Below, piece after piece: positions 46,803 through 58,700 of a stretch of 64,000 nucleotides of DNA. The position numbers and the translations under genes were made by a program. This DNA comes from Erigeron canadensis (Eukaryota; Streptophyta; Magnoliopsida; Asterales; Asteraceae). The notes beneath the pieces are model-generated. The model made no database searches. It was not told where the DNA came from and saw nothing but the letters and a program-made list of their open reading frames with translations. Within the stretch, counting starts at the first letter, position 1, and every line of letters starts with the position of its first letter. The stretch covers positions 31,682,735-31,746,734 of the forward strand of contig NC_057769.1 in the NCBI RefSeq assembly GCF_010389155.1, read 5' to 3'.

Positions 46803-47170
46803 TTATATAGAGGAAATCGGAGACATCATTTCAAGATTTTTTCAACTTCTTATAAGGAAATATAATACGTACGTTTTTTAATTTAATTTCAATATATAAT
46901 TCAATGCCTTTTTTTTTGAAAGGTGAATTTCGCTTGAGAACTTCGTGTCGTGATTCAACAGCGGGAGGTCTAACATACGTTGTCTTAACCGGATCCATGC
47001 TAGAGAGCCCCCTCGAAGTAGAAATGTCTATTTCAAATACCTGATGGGGGAAAAGAAAACCCCCTATGAATCCGTCCGAAGGCACGACGATCAATAGGGG
47101 TAAACCCTGCCTCCTCAGACTTTAACCTGGGTATACCCAAGCCAAGCATTCATAGAAAGACTTCCTATGT

Positions 47171-49049
47171 TGTAACATCCCAATATTTTAAGGTAATAGA
47201 AAATTAACCATTTTCATAATTTTGACATTAAATTAATTTCCTGGTATTTTGTTTTGAGAAAAGGGGTTAATTTAGTTGGAACTTTAGTGACTAGTGGTTA
47301 TTATACCCACAAAAATTGAACAAAAACGTGGCATTAGGAGTGGATGTCCAGCCAATTCAATTTTCATGATTCATACTTCCACTACTTCTACTCTTCAACC
47401 TTCTTCAACCTTTTCTTCCATTCCATCCAATTAAATCAAGTGTGTTCATGCAATTAACCAAAATCAATCAAATAATTCTTCTAGTAAAAAAAATAATAAG
47501 AATAATCATCTCCAATTATATTAAAAATTGAAATTGAAGGCTTGTGTGGAGGTGGTGGTGGCTGAAATTTTGAAGGAAGAAAAGGGAAGGAATCTTGATT
47601 TAAAAACCCTAATCTTTTGTCTTACACTTTTGAGGTATTGAATTCTATTACCCTAGTTTTATCTTGTTATAGAAATTTAGGGTTCTTAATCTTTGAAATT
47701 TGGGGGTTTTTGTTGTATGGGATTTTCAAGTAAAGCCTTGGTAATTTTGATTGAGAAATGGATAGTTTGATTTAAAGAGAGTGTTGATAATGAAAAACCC
47801 CATAGTAAGAACCCCATATTTTGTGGTGTTTGGCTAGTAAGTATGATATAAAGTGTTATTATGAGAATTTGGATTTTTGGAAAAGTTTGAGTAGCCAAAC
47901 ACCATAATGCTAGAAGTATGTTGAATGCAAGTAAATGTTGTGAAAGAGTTGAGTTCATAGAACTCATAGATATATATTGTTGTATTATGTATAGGTGGTG
48001 AAGATCATCACATTGAGCCTAAGCCATAATATCTAATAGCCAAGTTTGAGGTGAGTGTATATGCATATAATCATGTCATTGTTAATAGAGGTCATAGGTG
48101 GGTAAATTCCTACTAGTCATATTGTATGTAAGAGCTAGTAGGTGGGTAAATTCCTACTAGCCAAATTATCCATGGCCATGTTGAAAATGAGATTGTGATG
48201 AAAGTTATGTTTGTGATTGCTACGCAAGTAATGGCTATCTTTGATAGGCTATATGTGGTGCTTAATGCACATTGATATGAAAACATGATTATGATTATAT
48301 GTGTATGCATTCACTAAACAATTGCTTATGTTTTAGTTGTTTAACTTTTTATAGGAAGTGGTAGTAGCCAAGGTAAAGAGTTGATCAAGTGATAGATTGA
48401 AGTGGAAGTAATTAACATAGGTATTTTGGCCATCTTGAAGGTTGGCAACTTGGATAATGGGGTAGATAATCCCTTGGTATATTTTGGCTCTTGATACATG
48501 TTATTTTTGGTTAAACAAGTCTATTTTGGTATAAAACCTGTGATAAGGTCAAGTTTTTAGTTATTTGGATTGTATATGGTAATGTAAATATCTAGTAGGT
48601 CAATGACTCGGGTAAGCGACCCGTTTCGTTGTACATTGATTCTTTTGGTCGAACAATGGTTGTAGTTATCATTTATCATGTCAAATACTTGTTTGAAATC
48701 TGAAATGTAGTGTTTTGAAGCCTAGAATTGAGTTTGGAAAGATTACAAGTTGAGTCAAGTGTCAAATTGGGTCACTTTGTTATTCAACACAAATATGTGG
48801 CACATACAGTAAAGGTATGTGGCACATTTTTGGTTCTGTTCAGATTTGGGTCATTTGTGTGGCACATACACTAAGGATGTGACACATAAAAAACTGAAAG
48901 TCAAAATATGTGGCACATGAAAACTTTCATGTGGCACATATTTGCTCCTGTCCAGAATTTGACAAAAAAATGTGGCACATCCATATAAGCATGTGGCACA
49001 TCCATTTATTATAACTTTTATATTTTATAAATGAAGTTTGGTTGTTACA
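47171..49049 (+). mobile_element. Solo LTR (LTR-2), 1,879 bp, TSD TATGT
   Basis: Begins TGTAACATCCCAATATTTTA and ends GGTTGTTACA. The 5-bp repeat TATGT lies at 47166-47170 and 49050-49054. It is colinear with LTR-1: both have the TGACATTAAATTAA, TTAATTTAGTTGGAACTTTA, ATTCATACTTCCACT, GGTGGTGGCTGAAA and TTGAGGTATTGAATTC blocks in order. No gag-pol is present. A palindrome array lies near its 3' end at 48795-49001. The open frames within it are not genes. Confidence 0.9.
48795..49001. repeat. Array of eight 11-bp palindromes inside LTR-2
   Basis: ATGTGGCACAT (5-bp stems ATGTG/CACAT, one central base) occurs at 48795, 48817, 48908, 48929, 48970 and 48991, with one-base variants at 48857 (GTGTGGCACAT) and 48877 (ATGTGACACAT). 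Start spacings are 22, 40, 20, 31, 21, 41, 21, so they come in pairs about 21 bp apart, and the pairs recur every 51-62 bp. Text between pairs repeats TTCTGTTCAGATTT / TCCTGTCCAGAATTT. Confidence 0.95.
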
Positions 49050-49135
49050 TATGTACTTTCCAAGTCTTGAACCCAAAACCTCCTATTTATAAGACAGATG
49101 CTCAACCATTTGAACTAACTAGGAAGTACCAATGC

Positions 49136-50356
49136 ATATATGTAATATGTGCTGTAGTGATCACCTAATCACCTTGTCACCTACCCGGATTACCCCTTGA
49201 CCCTTATTATCAACTATGGGCCTTGGCTTTATCCCAATAACTAGTCGAGCTAGCCCAGCAACTAATTGACAATGGTAGCTTACTTGCCTTACTAGCTCAC
49301 AATGGTTTTTCTTCTTTTCTTTTTTCTCTTTTTTCTCTTTTCACAGGTGTTGCTTATACTTTATACAAGTATATTGAAAGTCACATACTAAAATTGTAAT
49401 CCTCAGTAGGCTTTAGTCGTAAATCAACAAAGAAATTTTGTCTTGAAAAAGAAATTTAAGACTAGAATGTTTCTTTTTTCCCTAAAAAGTTAGCAAACAC
49501 ATTAGTAGGTTACGTGAACAGTTTAAACTAAAAAAAATGCATCTATAGCATAAAAAGATATATATAAGTACATAAAAAAAATCGAATATGTGACTGTCAT
49601 GTATTTTTCCATCCGATGATCTTCACTCTAGGACTGACTATGTTCGACCTGCCTTGATTGACTAGCTAATGATACCATCGCAAAAAACCTCTACTAACGT
49701 TATAGCTGCAGCTAACTAGATGGGTTTTAATGGTCCCATTTCATTTTCATGTAATTTTTTAATAATTGTTGTAGAATAATGAATAAATGATCGGGCTCTG
49801 ATGTCTTTTTATGTATTAAAATATTAAAACTTGAGAAGTTTTACACCTACGCTTAGGTAAATATATTCTTCTATATAGTTTTACACCAACGCTTAAGTAA
49901 ATATATTCTTCTATATATATTCCACCTAAGTTTAGGGTAGAGTTAACGTGATTATCAAAACAAGGGTGAGAATTGTGAGAACTACTATTTCATCACCTCC
50001 TTTCCTCATTTTGGTGTCGTTTTTTAATGTTTATTATTTTATTTTATTTTTTTGATTTTTTTTAATAAAAACTCATTGTTTTTTTTAAAAAAACTCCAAC
50101 TTATTGTTAAAAATAGAATTATATGGCTTATGTGTTGAAAACGGATGGATAGGGTACAGACGTTGCCCTTATCCAATCTAATGCAGTAGTCACCGGACGT
50201 CTCTGAGAATTTTTTGGATTTGATGGTCAGCAATTCAAGAGATGGTGATGATTGGATACAGTACGGACTTAACCCTTAGCTCTAATGAATCCGTCATTTG
50301 AGATGGTTTTTTAGTGGTTCTCATGGTATATGACGTCAGCATATATATATATATAT
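49136..50356. other. Intergenic, nothing certain
   Basis: A duplicated 45-bp block TTTTACACCTACGCTTAGG and AAATATATTCTTCTATATA occurs at 49838-49880 and 49879-49920. No gene is recognised. The minus-strand frame 50039-50233 is not supported. Confidence 0.45.
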
Positions 50357-50723
50357 AGTAACACTTTGGTAAAAACACACTTAAAATAAGAACGGTAAGA
50401 ACACTTAAAAACATTATCTTGATGCATTAAAAGTCCATAAAACTAACATAGTGCATAAGTAATTATCATTATTTAAGTGTTTAAAAATACATTAATCCGT
50501 CAAATCAAAAACATCATGTTTTTTGTTGGATGTATCATTTTGATGAATATGCATTCAAGATGGATTCACAAAACAAAAAACATCATTTTCTCGATTTTGA
50601 CAGACCAATGTGTTGTTAAACACTTAAATAATAATAATTAGTTATACACTATGTTAGTTTTATAGATTTTTAATACATCAAAATGTAGTTTTTTATGTAA
50701 AGTTGTTCTTATTTGATTGTACC

Positions 50724-50725
<2 letters not shown>
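50357..50725. mobile_element. Foldback MITE, GATGCATTAAAA family, copy 1
   Basis: The left arm has AAAATAAGAACGGTAAGAAC, TTGATGCATTAAAAGTCC and CATAAAACTAACATAGTGC; the right arm mirrors these (CACTATGTTAGTTTTATAG, TTTTTAATACATCAAAATG, GTTCTTATTTGATTGTACC). (TA)n runs lie on both sides. Confidence 0.75.
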
Positions 50726-50771
<46 letters not shown>

Positions 50772-51126
50772 AGGGTGACTATCAAATAAGAATGAAATTA
50801 AAATGAGAACAAATGAGAACATTTAAAAACTACATTTGATGCATTAAAGGTCCATAAAACTGACATAGTGCTTAACTAATTATCGTTATTTTAGTGTTTA
50901 ACAACACATTGATCCGTTAAAATCGAAAAAATCACGTTAGATGGATGCACAAAACAAAAAACGTGATTTTTTCGATTTTAACGGATCAATGTGTTGTTAA
51001 ACACTAAAATAACGATAATTAGTTAAGCACTATATTAGTCTTATGGACTTTTAATGCATCAAAATGATGTTTTTAAGTGTTCTCACCGTTCTTATTTTAA
51101 AAGTGTTCTCACCGGAGTATTACCCT
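50772..51126. mobile_element. Foldback MITE, GATGCATTAAAA family, copy 2
   Basis: The same family as the element 46 bp to its left, better preserved at the centre: GTTTAACAACACATTGATCC mirrored by GGATCAATGTGTTGTTAAAC. Ends TAGGGTGACTATCAAATAAG and, read inward, CTAGGGTAATACTCCGGTG. The left side abuts a (TATG)n run. A truncated relative lies at 30.5 kb. Confidence 0.8.
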
Positions 51127-52407
51127 AGATGTGTGTATATAGATGTATATTTTCTGCAATAATTAGGCCACATGTCTCCATTGGTACATGACGTATTGTC
51201 CTATTTCACCTTCAAAGAACATAAATATATATGAAGACAATTTATATCGATTATATGGACGTTCCTTAATGCTAGGCGTACACTTAAAGTAAGAATTCGA
51301 CATTATATGTGGATGATATGTTTGAAAGCCTACAAGGGTAACTTTGAATGAAAAACTTCGAAATTAATTACTATAGGCCCACACTGAAAATTCATAATTT
51401 CTAATAGTAATTGCATATCTTGTGTCCGAACATGTGAAACAATATTGAGGTCAAAAGATTTCAGACAGTTAATGCTAATTGAGTAATTGTAAATTGTGTA
51501 ATATATTAGTCCTTGTATTTTGTAGGACTTTTGTACTTGTCCCTTGGCTTTTTTATTTAACTGTACTAAATGACCAAAGGTCCTGAACTTCGCATTATGG
51601 CCGGTGCCTTTATAAAAACTTTTTAGTAGACAAAATATTCTTAGAAAAATACTAAATATGATTAATTTGATAATAAAGTATCAAATATTAAGTTAACCAT
51701 TACTTTTGGGCATCACTATTGAAGATTTTATGAAACTGTTCCAAAGGTCTCAGAATTAATTAATACCGGCTGGATTAATGAAGGAATCCGGAGCCACAAG
51801 GTTAAATGGATTTTGAAGTCAGATAAATTGCCCTAGATATAGATTGAAAATTGGGTAGCTATCTCATAAAAGTGAAGTATACAAAAGGAATAAGTAAAAT
51901 ATCTATATTCAACTGACTAGCTAGTGTTGACTTGTCATACTATAAATAATACTAAACCGTCGATAAAGATATACTATGTATATGGTTTTGAACGGCTAAT
52001 TTTATTAAATCTCCCAAAAAGATAAAACCTTCCACCTATTTTATAAACCACTAGAGAGCAAGGGCTTAGTAGTTATTAGTTACACAACCTTGAATGATAT
52101 ACCACACTATGAACAAATGTTACGACTTTTTATATCAACAAAATACTGCCGATTGAGAAAACATTTATAAATTTTAACTTTTTGTATATAGAAGTTGTTG
52201 GTTATATGGTTCATAAATTTGATCACTCTACACTTATTTATAAATCCAACTACCCTTGTTGGCTTTGGGTCCCTTTTTTATTTATTATGATCATATCCCT
52301 TTCCTTATAAATATTTGTACCCCTTTTTTCGTATTTTATACTACAGTTACATCTCTACTACTATCACTTTGGCCTTTTCTTATTAATATTTGTTCTTTGA
52401 ATTAGTA
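51127..52407. other. Upstream region of the Ole e 1-like gene
   Basis: No gene recognised. A TATA-like CCTTATAAATATTTG lies at about 52302-52316, 95 bp before the start codon at 52408, and is a likely TATA box for that gene. Confidence 0.5.
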
Positions 52408-53864
52408 ATGGCTACAAGAATGACCATAGCTCCATTGGTCATATTCGCATTAGCGCTTTCGATGGTCGAGTACTCGTCGTGCCATCTCTTGAAAAGCTCG
52501 GTCACTTGTCTCGACTGTCCAACTGACTATGACCTCGCAGGTTTGGTTTCTAAAAACCATATAAAAGTTAGTATATATTTGCTTACATACAATAATGTCA
52601 ATAACTCCTAAGTGCTCAATAAGTTCTTGATGTCTTTAATGTCTTAACATTATTATCGCATGCTCAAGTTTTATTTTCTGTTATTCCGTAATTAAGTTCG
52701 AGAAACTAAAACTTTTTTGGTCGATAAAAGATGACTACTGAAAGAATAAGTTGTTGGTTTCAATTTTATAGATGAGTGTAAGTGTGTAACAAGTTGTCTA
52801 GCTGCGCCTTTCCATTATTAACAAGACAGATAACTTCAGGCAAAACTCTTTTTCTTTTTTAAATAAAAAAAAAATTGTACTTATTTTCATGTACTTAACG
52901 AGAAAGGATAAAGAAGCGGGAAATTTAAATTTAATTAGTTATACGGGTTACTTTCTTTAATTATAGTAGATGTCAAAGAAAAGTATATGAATATGACTTG
53001 TTATAGTAGTACAAATAATTGCACATCTTATCCGTCTCCATCTATCTTTAACAATAAACATCCTATGAAATATGACTTGTTATAGTAGGTATAAAACTAG
53101 TCAGTATTCACCGAACTACATTCTGATCATAATTTTTGATTTATTTAACACACCGTATAACTTTTATTGATTTATTTAACAGACTGTATAACTTTTATTG
53201 TAGACGGTATAAAATAATAGCGTATAAATGCAATATATCAATAAAAAAAGTTATGATACCCTCATGCTTTATGTTATAATATTGACGGTTTACTTAAAAA
53301 TCATTTCCCCTAGCTATCAAGTCGAGTTTAGATCCACCTATCATCCTCACGAATTATTATAAATTTGTTTTATATGGCTTATAAACATAAAAGGTAATAA
53401 TGTGTTTTAGGTACAAAGCACTATATCATAGATTCATAACTCTCACCACTTTGACTATTTCTCTTCCAATAGGCATAAAGATACTAGTGAAGTGCAAGCA
53501 AGTGAAAAACTTAGCCATGGCTACAACAAATGAGCATGGTGCATTTGAGACAAAACTTCCTTCAAGCAATTGCCAAGCCAAGATTTTGGGTGGACCCAAA
53601 CAACTCTATGTTTCAAAAAAGACCATGATCACTAACATCAAAATTGTCCAAGAAAGAGACTCCTATACCACATCTCAACCATTAACCTTCTACACATCAT
53701 GCCCTTTGTCACAAAACAAAGATGGGAAATGTGGGGCCCGAAACGACGCGGTCGGGGAGAGCTTCGGGTCATCGAAGACCATTGATCTACCTTTTCCAAG
53801 AGAATGGGGGTTGGCACCGTCTAGCTATTATGTTCCCATGTTGCCTATCATCGGTATCCCGTGA
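52408..53864 (+). CDS. Pollen Ole e 1 / extensin-type secreted protein
   Basis: Exon 1 is 52408-52540 and exon 2 is 53473-53864, joined as GCA G/GC ATA (donor CGCAG/GTTTGG, acceptor CAATAG). The protein has 174 residues. The signal peptide covers about residues 1-25 (MATRMTIAPLVIFALALSMV). The Ole e 1 domain follows: SVTCLDCPTDYDLAGIKILV, CKQVKNLAMATTNEHGAFET, NCQAKILGGPKQLYV and YTSCP, with the Cys pattern expected. The C-terminal part is Pro-rich near LPFPREWGLAPSSYYVP. Family members are small secreted or wall proteins; a role in cell-wall structure is likely by family only. The start is the first ATG after the likely TATA box and gives a good signal peptide. The 932-bp intron has no recognised element. 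Confidence 0.92.
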
Positions 53865-54139
53865 TTTGGTGCATTACTGTTCTCACCTCAGGCCTTATAT
53901 ATGTTTTATTAATTATTACAAAGTGTTTGTATGTTTCAAAAAATACCTCCATATTTAAGTTTGTAATATGCATGTGAGGTGAGTGTTAAGTGAGATTATT
54001 ATATGTTATACGTATAACGTATTGCTTATGTTTATGTAATTCAGATGTATAATACACTTAATTATTTTCTATACTTATTCTGATTTTTTATATTTGCTAA
54101 ATATGTATGATTAATTGATGGCGCCGGCATATTTATATT

Positions 54140-54428
54140 TCTATATTGTATTATAAAGCAAGTTCACTTTTGATTTTTCAACATTAAACTTAAAATTTCA
54201 ATATTGATTTTAAGTTTTAAAAATGTACACATTCTAATTATGCATGATGTACCATACATCATAGCTACATTACATTAATAACTTTCATTACTCACCGACG
54301 ATACCACCAGCTAGTCCACCACCACCACCAATCTCCACCGCTACCACCGCCGCTATCGCCGCCCCCATTACATCAACGCCACCGTTGCCACCTCCATCAC
54401 CGTCACAATGCGCTAGTACCGTTTTCGT
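54140..54428 (+). mobile_element. Helitron-like fragment
   Basis: Starts TCTATATTGTATTATAAAGC as does the 24.8 kb copy, and shares ATGTACACAT and GCATGATGTACCATACATCA with it. The 3' side is a CCACCACCACC / ACCGCCGCTATCGCCGCC block, then TCACAATGCGCTAGTACCG and TTTTCGTA, a worn form of the usual end. Confidence 0.55.
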
Positions 54429-55140
54429 ACATGTATAACAAGCAATTGTTATTTTAACATAAAACATGCATATATATGTTCGAATATTACAAGAGAATAA
54501 TGGGCCTGAAAAATGTTTGAGATATAATAATTATTACATTCTTTGTAATACTAAAAGTATTAAGCTATAAAATACAAGTGTTTATAATTTTTTTTACAAA
54601 TAAGGTACGGATACGTACCTTGTTCACTTTTTATATTTTTATCAACCATCAAATGTTAAATATTGATAATTAGTTAAAGTTACCACGTTCTATCTAATAG
54701 TAGTCATCGACATTCAAATATTGTTTAAATTTTATAATGCATGATTAATTATATCGGAACAACTAAAAAATTTGATAGATATATTTGTATAATATTTGAA
54801 ACTCTATTGGTATGTGAATTAATTTTGAAAATATACCTAACGTGCTACATCTGTATATTAGTATATATGTTTTAAATAAAATTATTTAGGTATATCCAAT
54901 CAATTAAAATATTCACAAATATTCCAGCACAAAATATATTTTTATTCGATGTACTAGTACTATACAATCCACATAAAATCACTAGGACTACGTTTACTTG
55001 CGAATTTAAGGCCTCGTCAACTTTATTCAAAATCCAAGCATCCAACCAACCCCAGCGATTTAATACCCAACGATAAAAGTTTTACCCAACTGACACAACC
55101 CTTAGCATTAAACAATTACATGATACATTTTGAGAAAACA
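54429..55140. other. Intergenic, nothing recognised
   Basis: AT-rich. No gene or repeat with clear ends. Confidence 0.5.
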
Positions 55141-55330
55141 AAGTCTAGTCACGTAAAAACTGAGGGCATATTTGGTATGGTGAAATGCCATCAGAGAATT
55201 GGAATTGGAAATATACTCATTTCCTTTGTTTGGTAGTGTTTGAGAAATAAGAACACAGAGAATTCAATTTTCTAGAGAAAAGTTTTTATGTACAATTTGA
55301 TTTCTTCTCTTTTGGTTAAGAAAAGGAATT
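55141..55330. repeat. GGAATT-rich fragment, Tourist-like
   Basis: GGGCATATTTGGTATGGTGA, then GAGAATTGGAATTGGAAATA and later AAGGAATTCC: the GAATT-rich text recalls the Tourist-like MITE at 27.27 kb, but only one end is readable. Tentative. Confidence 0.35.
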
Positions 55331-55924
55331 CCCTGGATTCTCAATACAAATTACAAAAACACAGAGATAACATTTCTCCCATAATATGTGGTTGTAAACA
55401 AAGATATAAAAACTCAAGGCACATGACTTGCACATTTCAATAAAAATCATTGAAAACTCCAAACCCTTCACTGTAGTGTATATCTTCTTCCTTTGCAAAT
55501 TTTTCTCCCCACTCTTTGTATGTTTCTCTGAACCTTTTCATATTTGGAATTTTTATTTTATGTTTGCCTTCTTAGAATTTCTTTCTAATTAAAAGTTGAA
55601 ATGTTTTTGCTATGTGTTTTCCTAGTCAAACATTTCCTATCATTTAGATCGGAGATTTTGATCGAAACACTGTACTCCTTTTTCTTGAAAACATTAACCA
55701 TGGTAATATTTTTTGTATTTTTGGTTTAACTTCATGCGTTCAACATCAAAAATCATTTTATATATTTTATATATCTTGCTTTAGTTTAATTGATAACTTA
55801 TATGTAATTCAAAAAATATATATATTTGCAATTATTTTTTTTTTCTTTACTTTTGTTCTACCAAACAATGAAATTGATTTCTTTTTAATATCTCGCGTTG
55901 ATAATGGGGTGTGACAAAATAATT

Positions 55925-56098
55925 ATGAAAGTTCACACTAAAAAGTGTGAACTTTTATTTCTATACACTTTTTAGTGTGGAGAAATTTTCATACACTTTT
56001 AATTCAATATATTTCTACACACTAAAAAACGTGACAAAATTTTTAATTTGTTCACACTCACCTAAAAGTGTGAACATATGAAATATGATTTGTAGTGA
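55925..56098. mobile_element. Fragment of an AAGTGTGAA palindrome element
   Basis: GTTCACACTAAAAAGTGTGAA at the left, ACACTTTTTAGTGTGG, and CACTCACCTAAAAGTGTGAA at the right, then TATGATTTGTAGTG. The last matches the CACTACAA end of the CACTA MITE at 25.5-26.06 kb. The left terminus was not found, so this is a partial or diverged copy. Confidence 0.5.
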
Positions 56099-56979
56099 TA
56101 AGACTATTATGTACATAATCTTAAGTGTGGAACACTCACATATTTATTTTTTAATCTATAAAATTCAATGAGCCGTCAAACATTTATTTACTAAACAAAA
56201 AATGCTAAAACATTAGCTAGTATGTGAGGGTTTCACATTTAAACTTAGATAACGAACGACCTTGAATTGAATTCATTTTTTTCACATATATATATATATA
56301 TATAAAATACTAGTACTAGTATAATACCATTGATTCCATTACAAAATGGAAATTGATACTGGTATATATCATTTATATATTTCGATTAGTTTAATTACCA
56401 AAATCATCATGTATCAAGTGGTTATATAATATGGGCATAAAATTTGTACAATAATATGGTCACACAAACCATGCATATTTAAAAAATGTGTCCTATCATA
56501 ATTATGTCCTTATCTAATACAGTAAACCACGACCTCATCGAAAAGACGTATTAAGGAATAAGGATTGTTAAGGATCCACCGAAAAGGATGGCACAGACAG
56601 CCCAGTTAGTAGTAGTATTCATGGTAAGATAAAAGAATACAAACAATGTTGCGTGCTATATCTTAATTAGTGGAATAAACCATCTTTGTTACTTGAATAT
56701 GAGGGTTGCAACAAATTTTGCAACTATCACTTAATTTTTGTGACCACAAACATGTATTCCGAATGTTTTGGTGCCATGAAGGTCACTTTTCTGATGCGTG
56801 TATGTCTCACCAAATTTAGGACTGCAAAAGGTGTGTTTTTTTTTCCTTTTTAGTAAAACTTTAAAAAAACAAATCTATCGAAATTCAAAAACTAAAATAA
56901 CAAGTATAGTATATTGGTTTTGAGTGGGTGGGTTAAAAGGGGTAACTTTATCATCTTTTAACAAGTTCTTCATTACTCT
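56099..56979. other. Intergenic, nothing recognised
   Basis: AT-rich with a TA run at 56286-56303. No gene seen. Confidence 0.5.
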
Positions 56980-57327
56980 TGTTCTTATAAGGGAGTCCTC
57001 CCTCCGTCCCTCAATTCAAAGACGCATGACACTATAAGCATGGGGAGTCCTTTGCCCAGCGTCTTTCAAATTAGTCCTCCCAAGGACTCCTCAAGACTCT
57101 CCATTGTGGGGTACCAAGTGAGGTTAGCTGTACTTTTTTTTTTTTTTTTATATGTGTGAAGTATATATGTGTGTGTGAGATAAATTATAAAATAATTGAT
57201 GATGTGGCGAAGAAGTTCCAGGAAGCTTGTTTTATAGGCAGCGAAAGTCCTGAGGAGAGTCCTAAGGGGAGTCTTACTGACGTGACAGTTAGGATTCCTG
57301 AGGACTCTTACTACTATAAGAACCGGC
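56980..57327. mobile_element. MITE-like element with GTTCTTATA ends
   Basis: Left TTGTTCTTATAAGGGAGTCC; right end read inward CCGGTTCTTATAGTAGTAAG followed by AGTCCTC. The interior has many GGGAGTCC/GGACTC repeats near both ends. No target duplication was fixed. Confidence 0.5.
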
Positions 57328-57437
57328 CTTAGCGAACCTTCATATATGGAATCATGTAATCATTTAATGACGGTACTATTAAGTTTTCATTCATATGACT
57401 AGGTTTTGATGCATATACTAATAACTTGTTATATATA

Positions 57438-57760
57438 CTAGATGTATGCTTACGCAATACGGCGATCATGTGCGGCGGTGGCATGTGCGGCGGCAGCGGT
57501 AGCGCAGTAGCGGCGGCGATGGGCGGCGGTGGCGGTGGTGATTGTAAAATTAATTGAAGTAAAATGGGTTACTATCTATTTAAGGGTTAGATGATTTATG
57601 TATTAATTTATTTCATTAAGATATTATATATATATTAGGTAAAGATGTTTAAATTAGTGAATTAAAAAAAAAAAAAAAAGGGGATAGAATACTCGTTTCA
57701 AATTTGAATTGCTTAGAGTAATTTGTTTTATATAATTTGTTTTATATAATAGTAAAGATA
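57438..57760 (-). mobile_element. Helitron-like fragment with CTAGT end
   Basis: On the minus strand it starts TCTTTACTATTATATAAAAC and ends ATCGCCGTATTGCGTAAGCA followed by TACATCTAGT, CTAGT at 57442-57438. The GCGGCGG-rich text before the end matches that of the copy at 28.5 kb. Confidence 0.6.
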
Positions 57761-58700
57761 AATTCCTAATATTCATTTTTTGAAAAATTGATAAACTTAT
57801 ACAAAAACCCACATATCCAATCAGACTTCTATGAGTAAAAATCCTTCATGGCTCCATATAGGTCCCGAAACAATTATCAGGTTAATTTTGACTTAGACAT
57901 GAGTTTTTGTTTTTCTTCTCTTTGATATTGTTATTTCCAATGATTTATTAAATAAATTATTATGAATGTTTTGATGACAATTAGAAAAGGAAAGAGAAGT
58001 GATATTGCTACAACAAATTTTAGTTATCTACAACAAATCCTATAATAATACAGTTTTACATTACGTAATACAGTTTGTACCTTTGTTGTAAATAGCTAAA
58101 TTTTGTTGTATAAATATCATAAGCTAAAAAGAAAATGAGCGAAAGCTTTTGTTAAAAAAATTAAAATAAAATAAAGATGACTCATTTTCAAGTTTGATTT
58201 AAAAGAAAAAAAAAGGAAATGAATCCTCCTCAGTCCACAACCAACCTATTATAAAAGGAGAAACATAGGTTGATTAAAAAAATAATGATACTAATAATTT
58301 TGTGGTCAATGAACATCGATATTTTCTTTCAACAGCTTGGACTACTTTACGTTGTGAATTCATAGTCAATTGAAAATGAGGGTTTATACAATAGAAATGG
58401 CCACACAATAGAAATGTGGTTACTCAGAAAATTAGTATTGAAGGTTATATTTCATTTAAAATGTGTTGTTTGGTGCACTAATAATAGACGTTGATGTGTC
58501 GCATCAGTTCAAAAAGGAGTCTCGAGTGAATGGAACATGGTTATGATGGGGTAAACATAAACTGCTCCATTTAAAAATAAAAATTATTGCTAAAATGGGA
58601 GAGAAATGATGGTCCCAACTTGTTGGTCTTATGTAATCAATTTAGGATTATGATGACAATGATAGTTGGGACTGGTCGAGATTATTTGCGATTTTCGGGA
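57761..58700. other. Intergenic with a small foldback at about 58003-58115
   Basis: ATTGCTACAACAAATTTTAG at 58003 is mirrored by CTAAATTTTGTTGTATAAAT at 58091, giving a foldback of about 110 bp whose CTACAACAA ends look CACTA-like. No gene. Confidence 0.5.

Larger units (their letters stand above)
46908..49129 (-). mobile_element. tRNA-derived SINE split by a solo LTR
   Basis: The head, on the minus strand, is at about 49055-49129: box A TAGTTCAAATG matches TRGYNNARNNG exactly (49107-49117) and box B GTTCAAGAC matches GWTCRANNC exactly (49064-49072), with ATCTGTCTTATAAATAGGAG between, as in a tRNA. The body continues at 47170 down to 46908 and ends CACCTTTC followed by a nine-A tail. CAATGC lies at 46902-46907 and 49130-49135 as a likely target duplication. 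The SINE without the LTR is about 340 bp. LTR-2 sits in it with its own TATGT duplication, so the SINE is older. Confidence 0.75.

Noticed and set aside
48795..49001. CRISPR-like array
   Set aside because: Repeats of 11 bp, alternate spacer lengths and a plant LTR context; no cas genes.
49054..49130. Functional tRNA gene
   Set aside because: Boxes A and B are perfect, but the acceptor stem does not close and the unit continues into a SINE body with an A tail; it is a SINE head.
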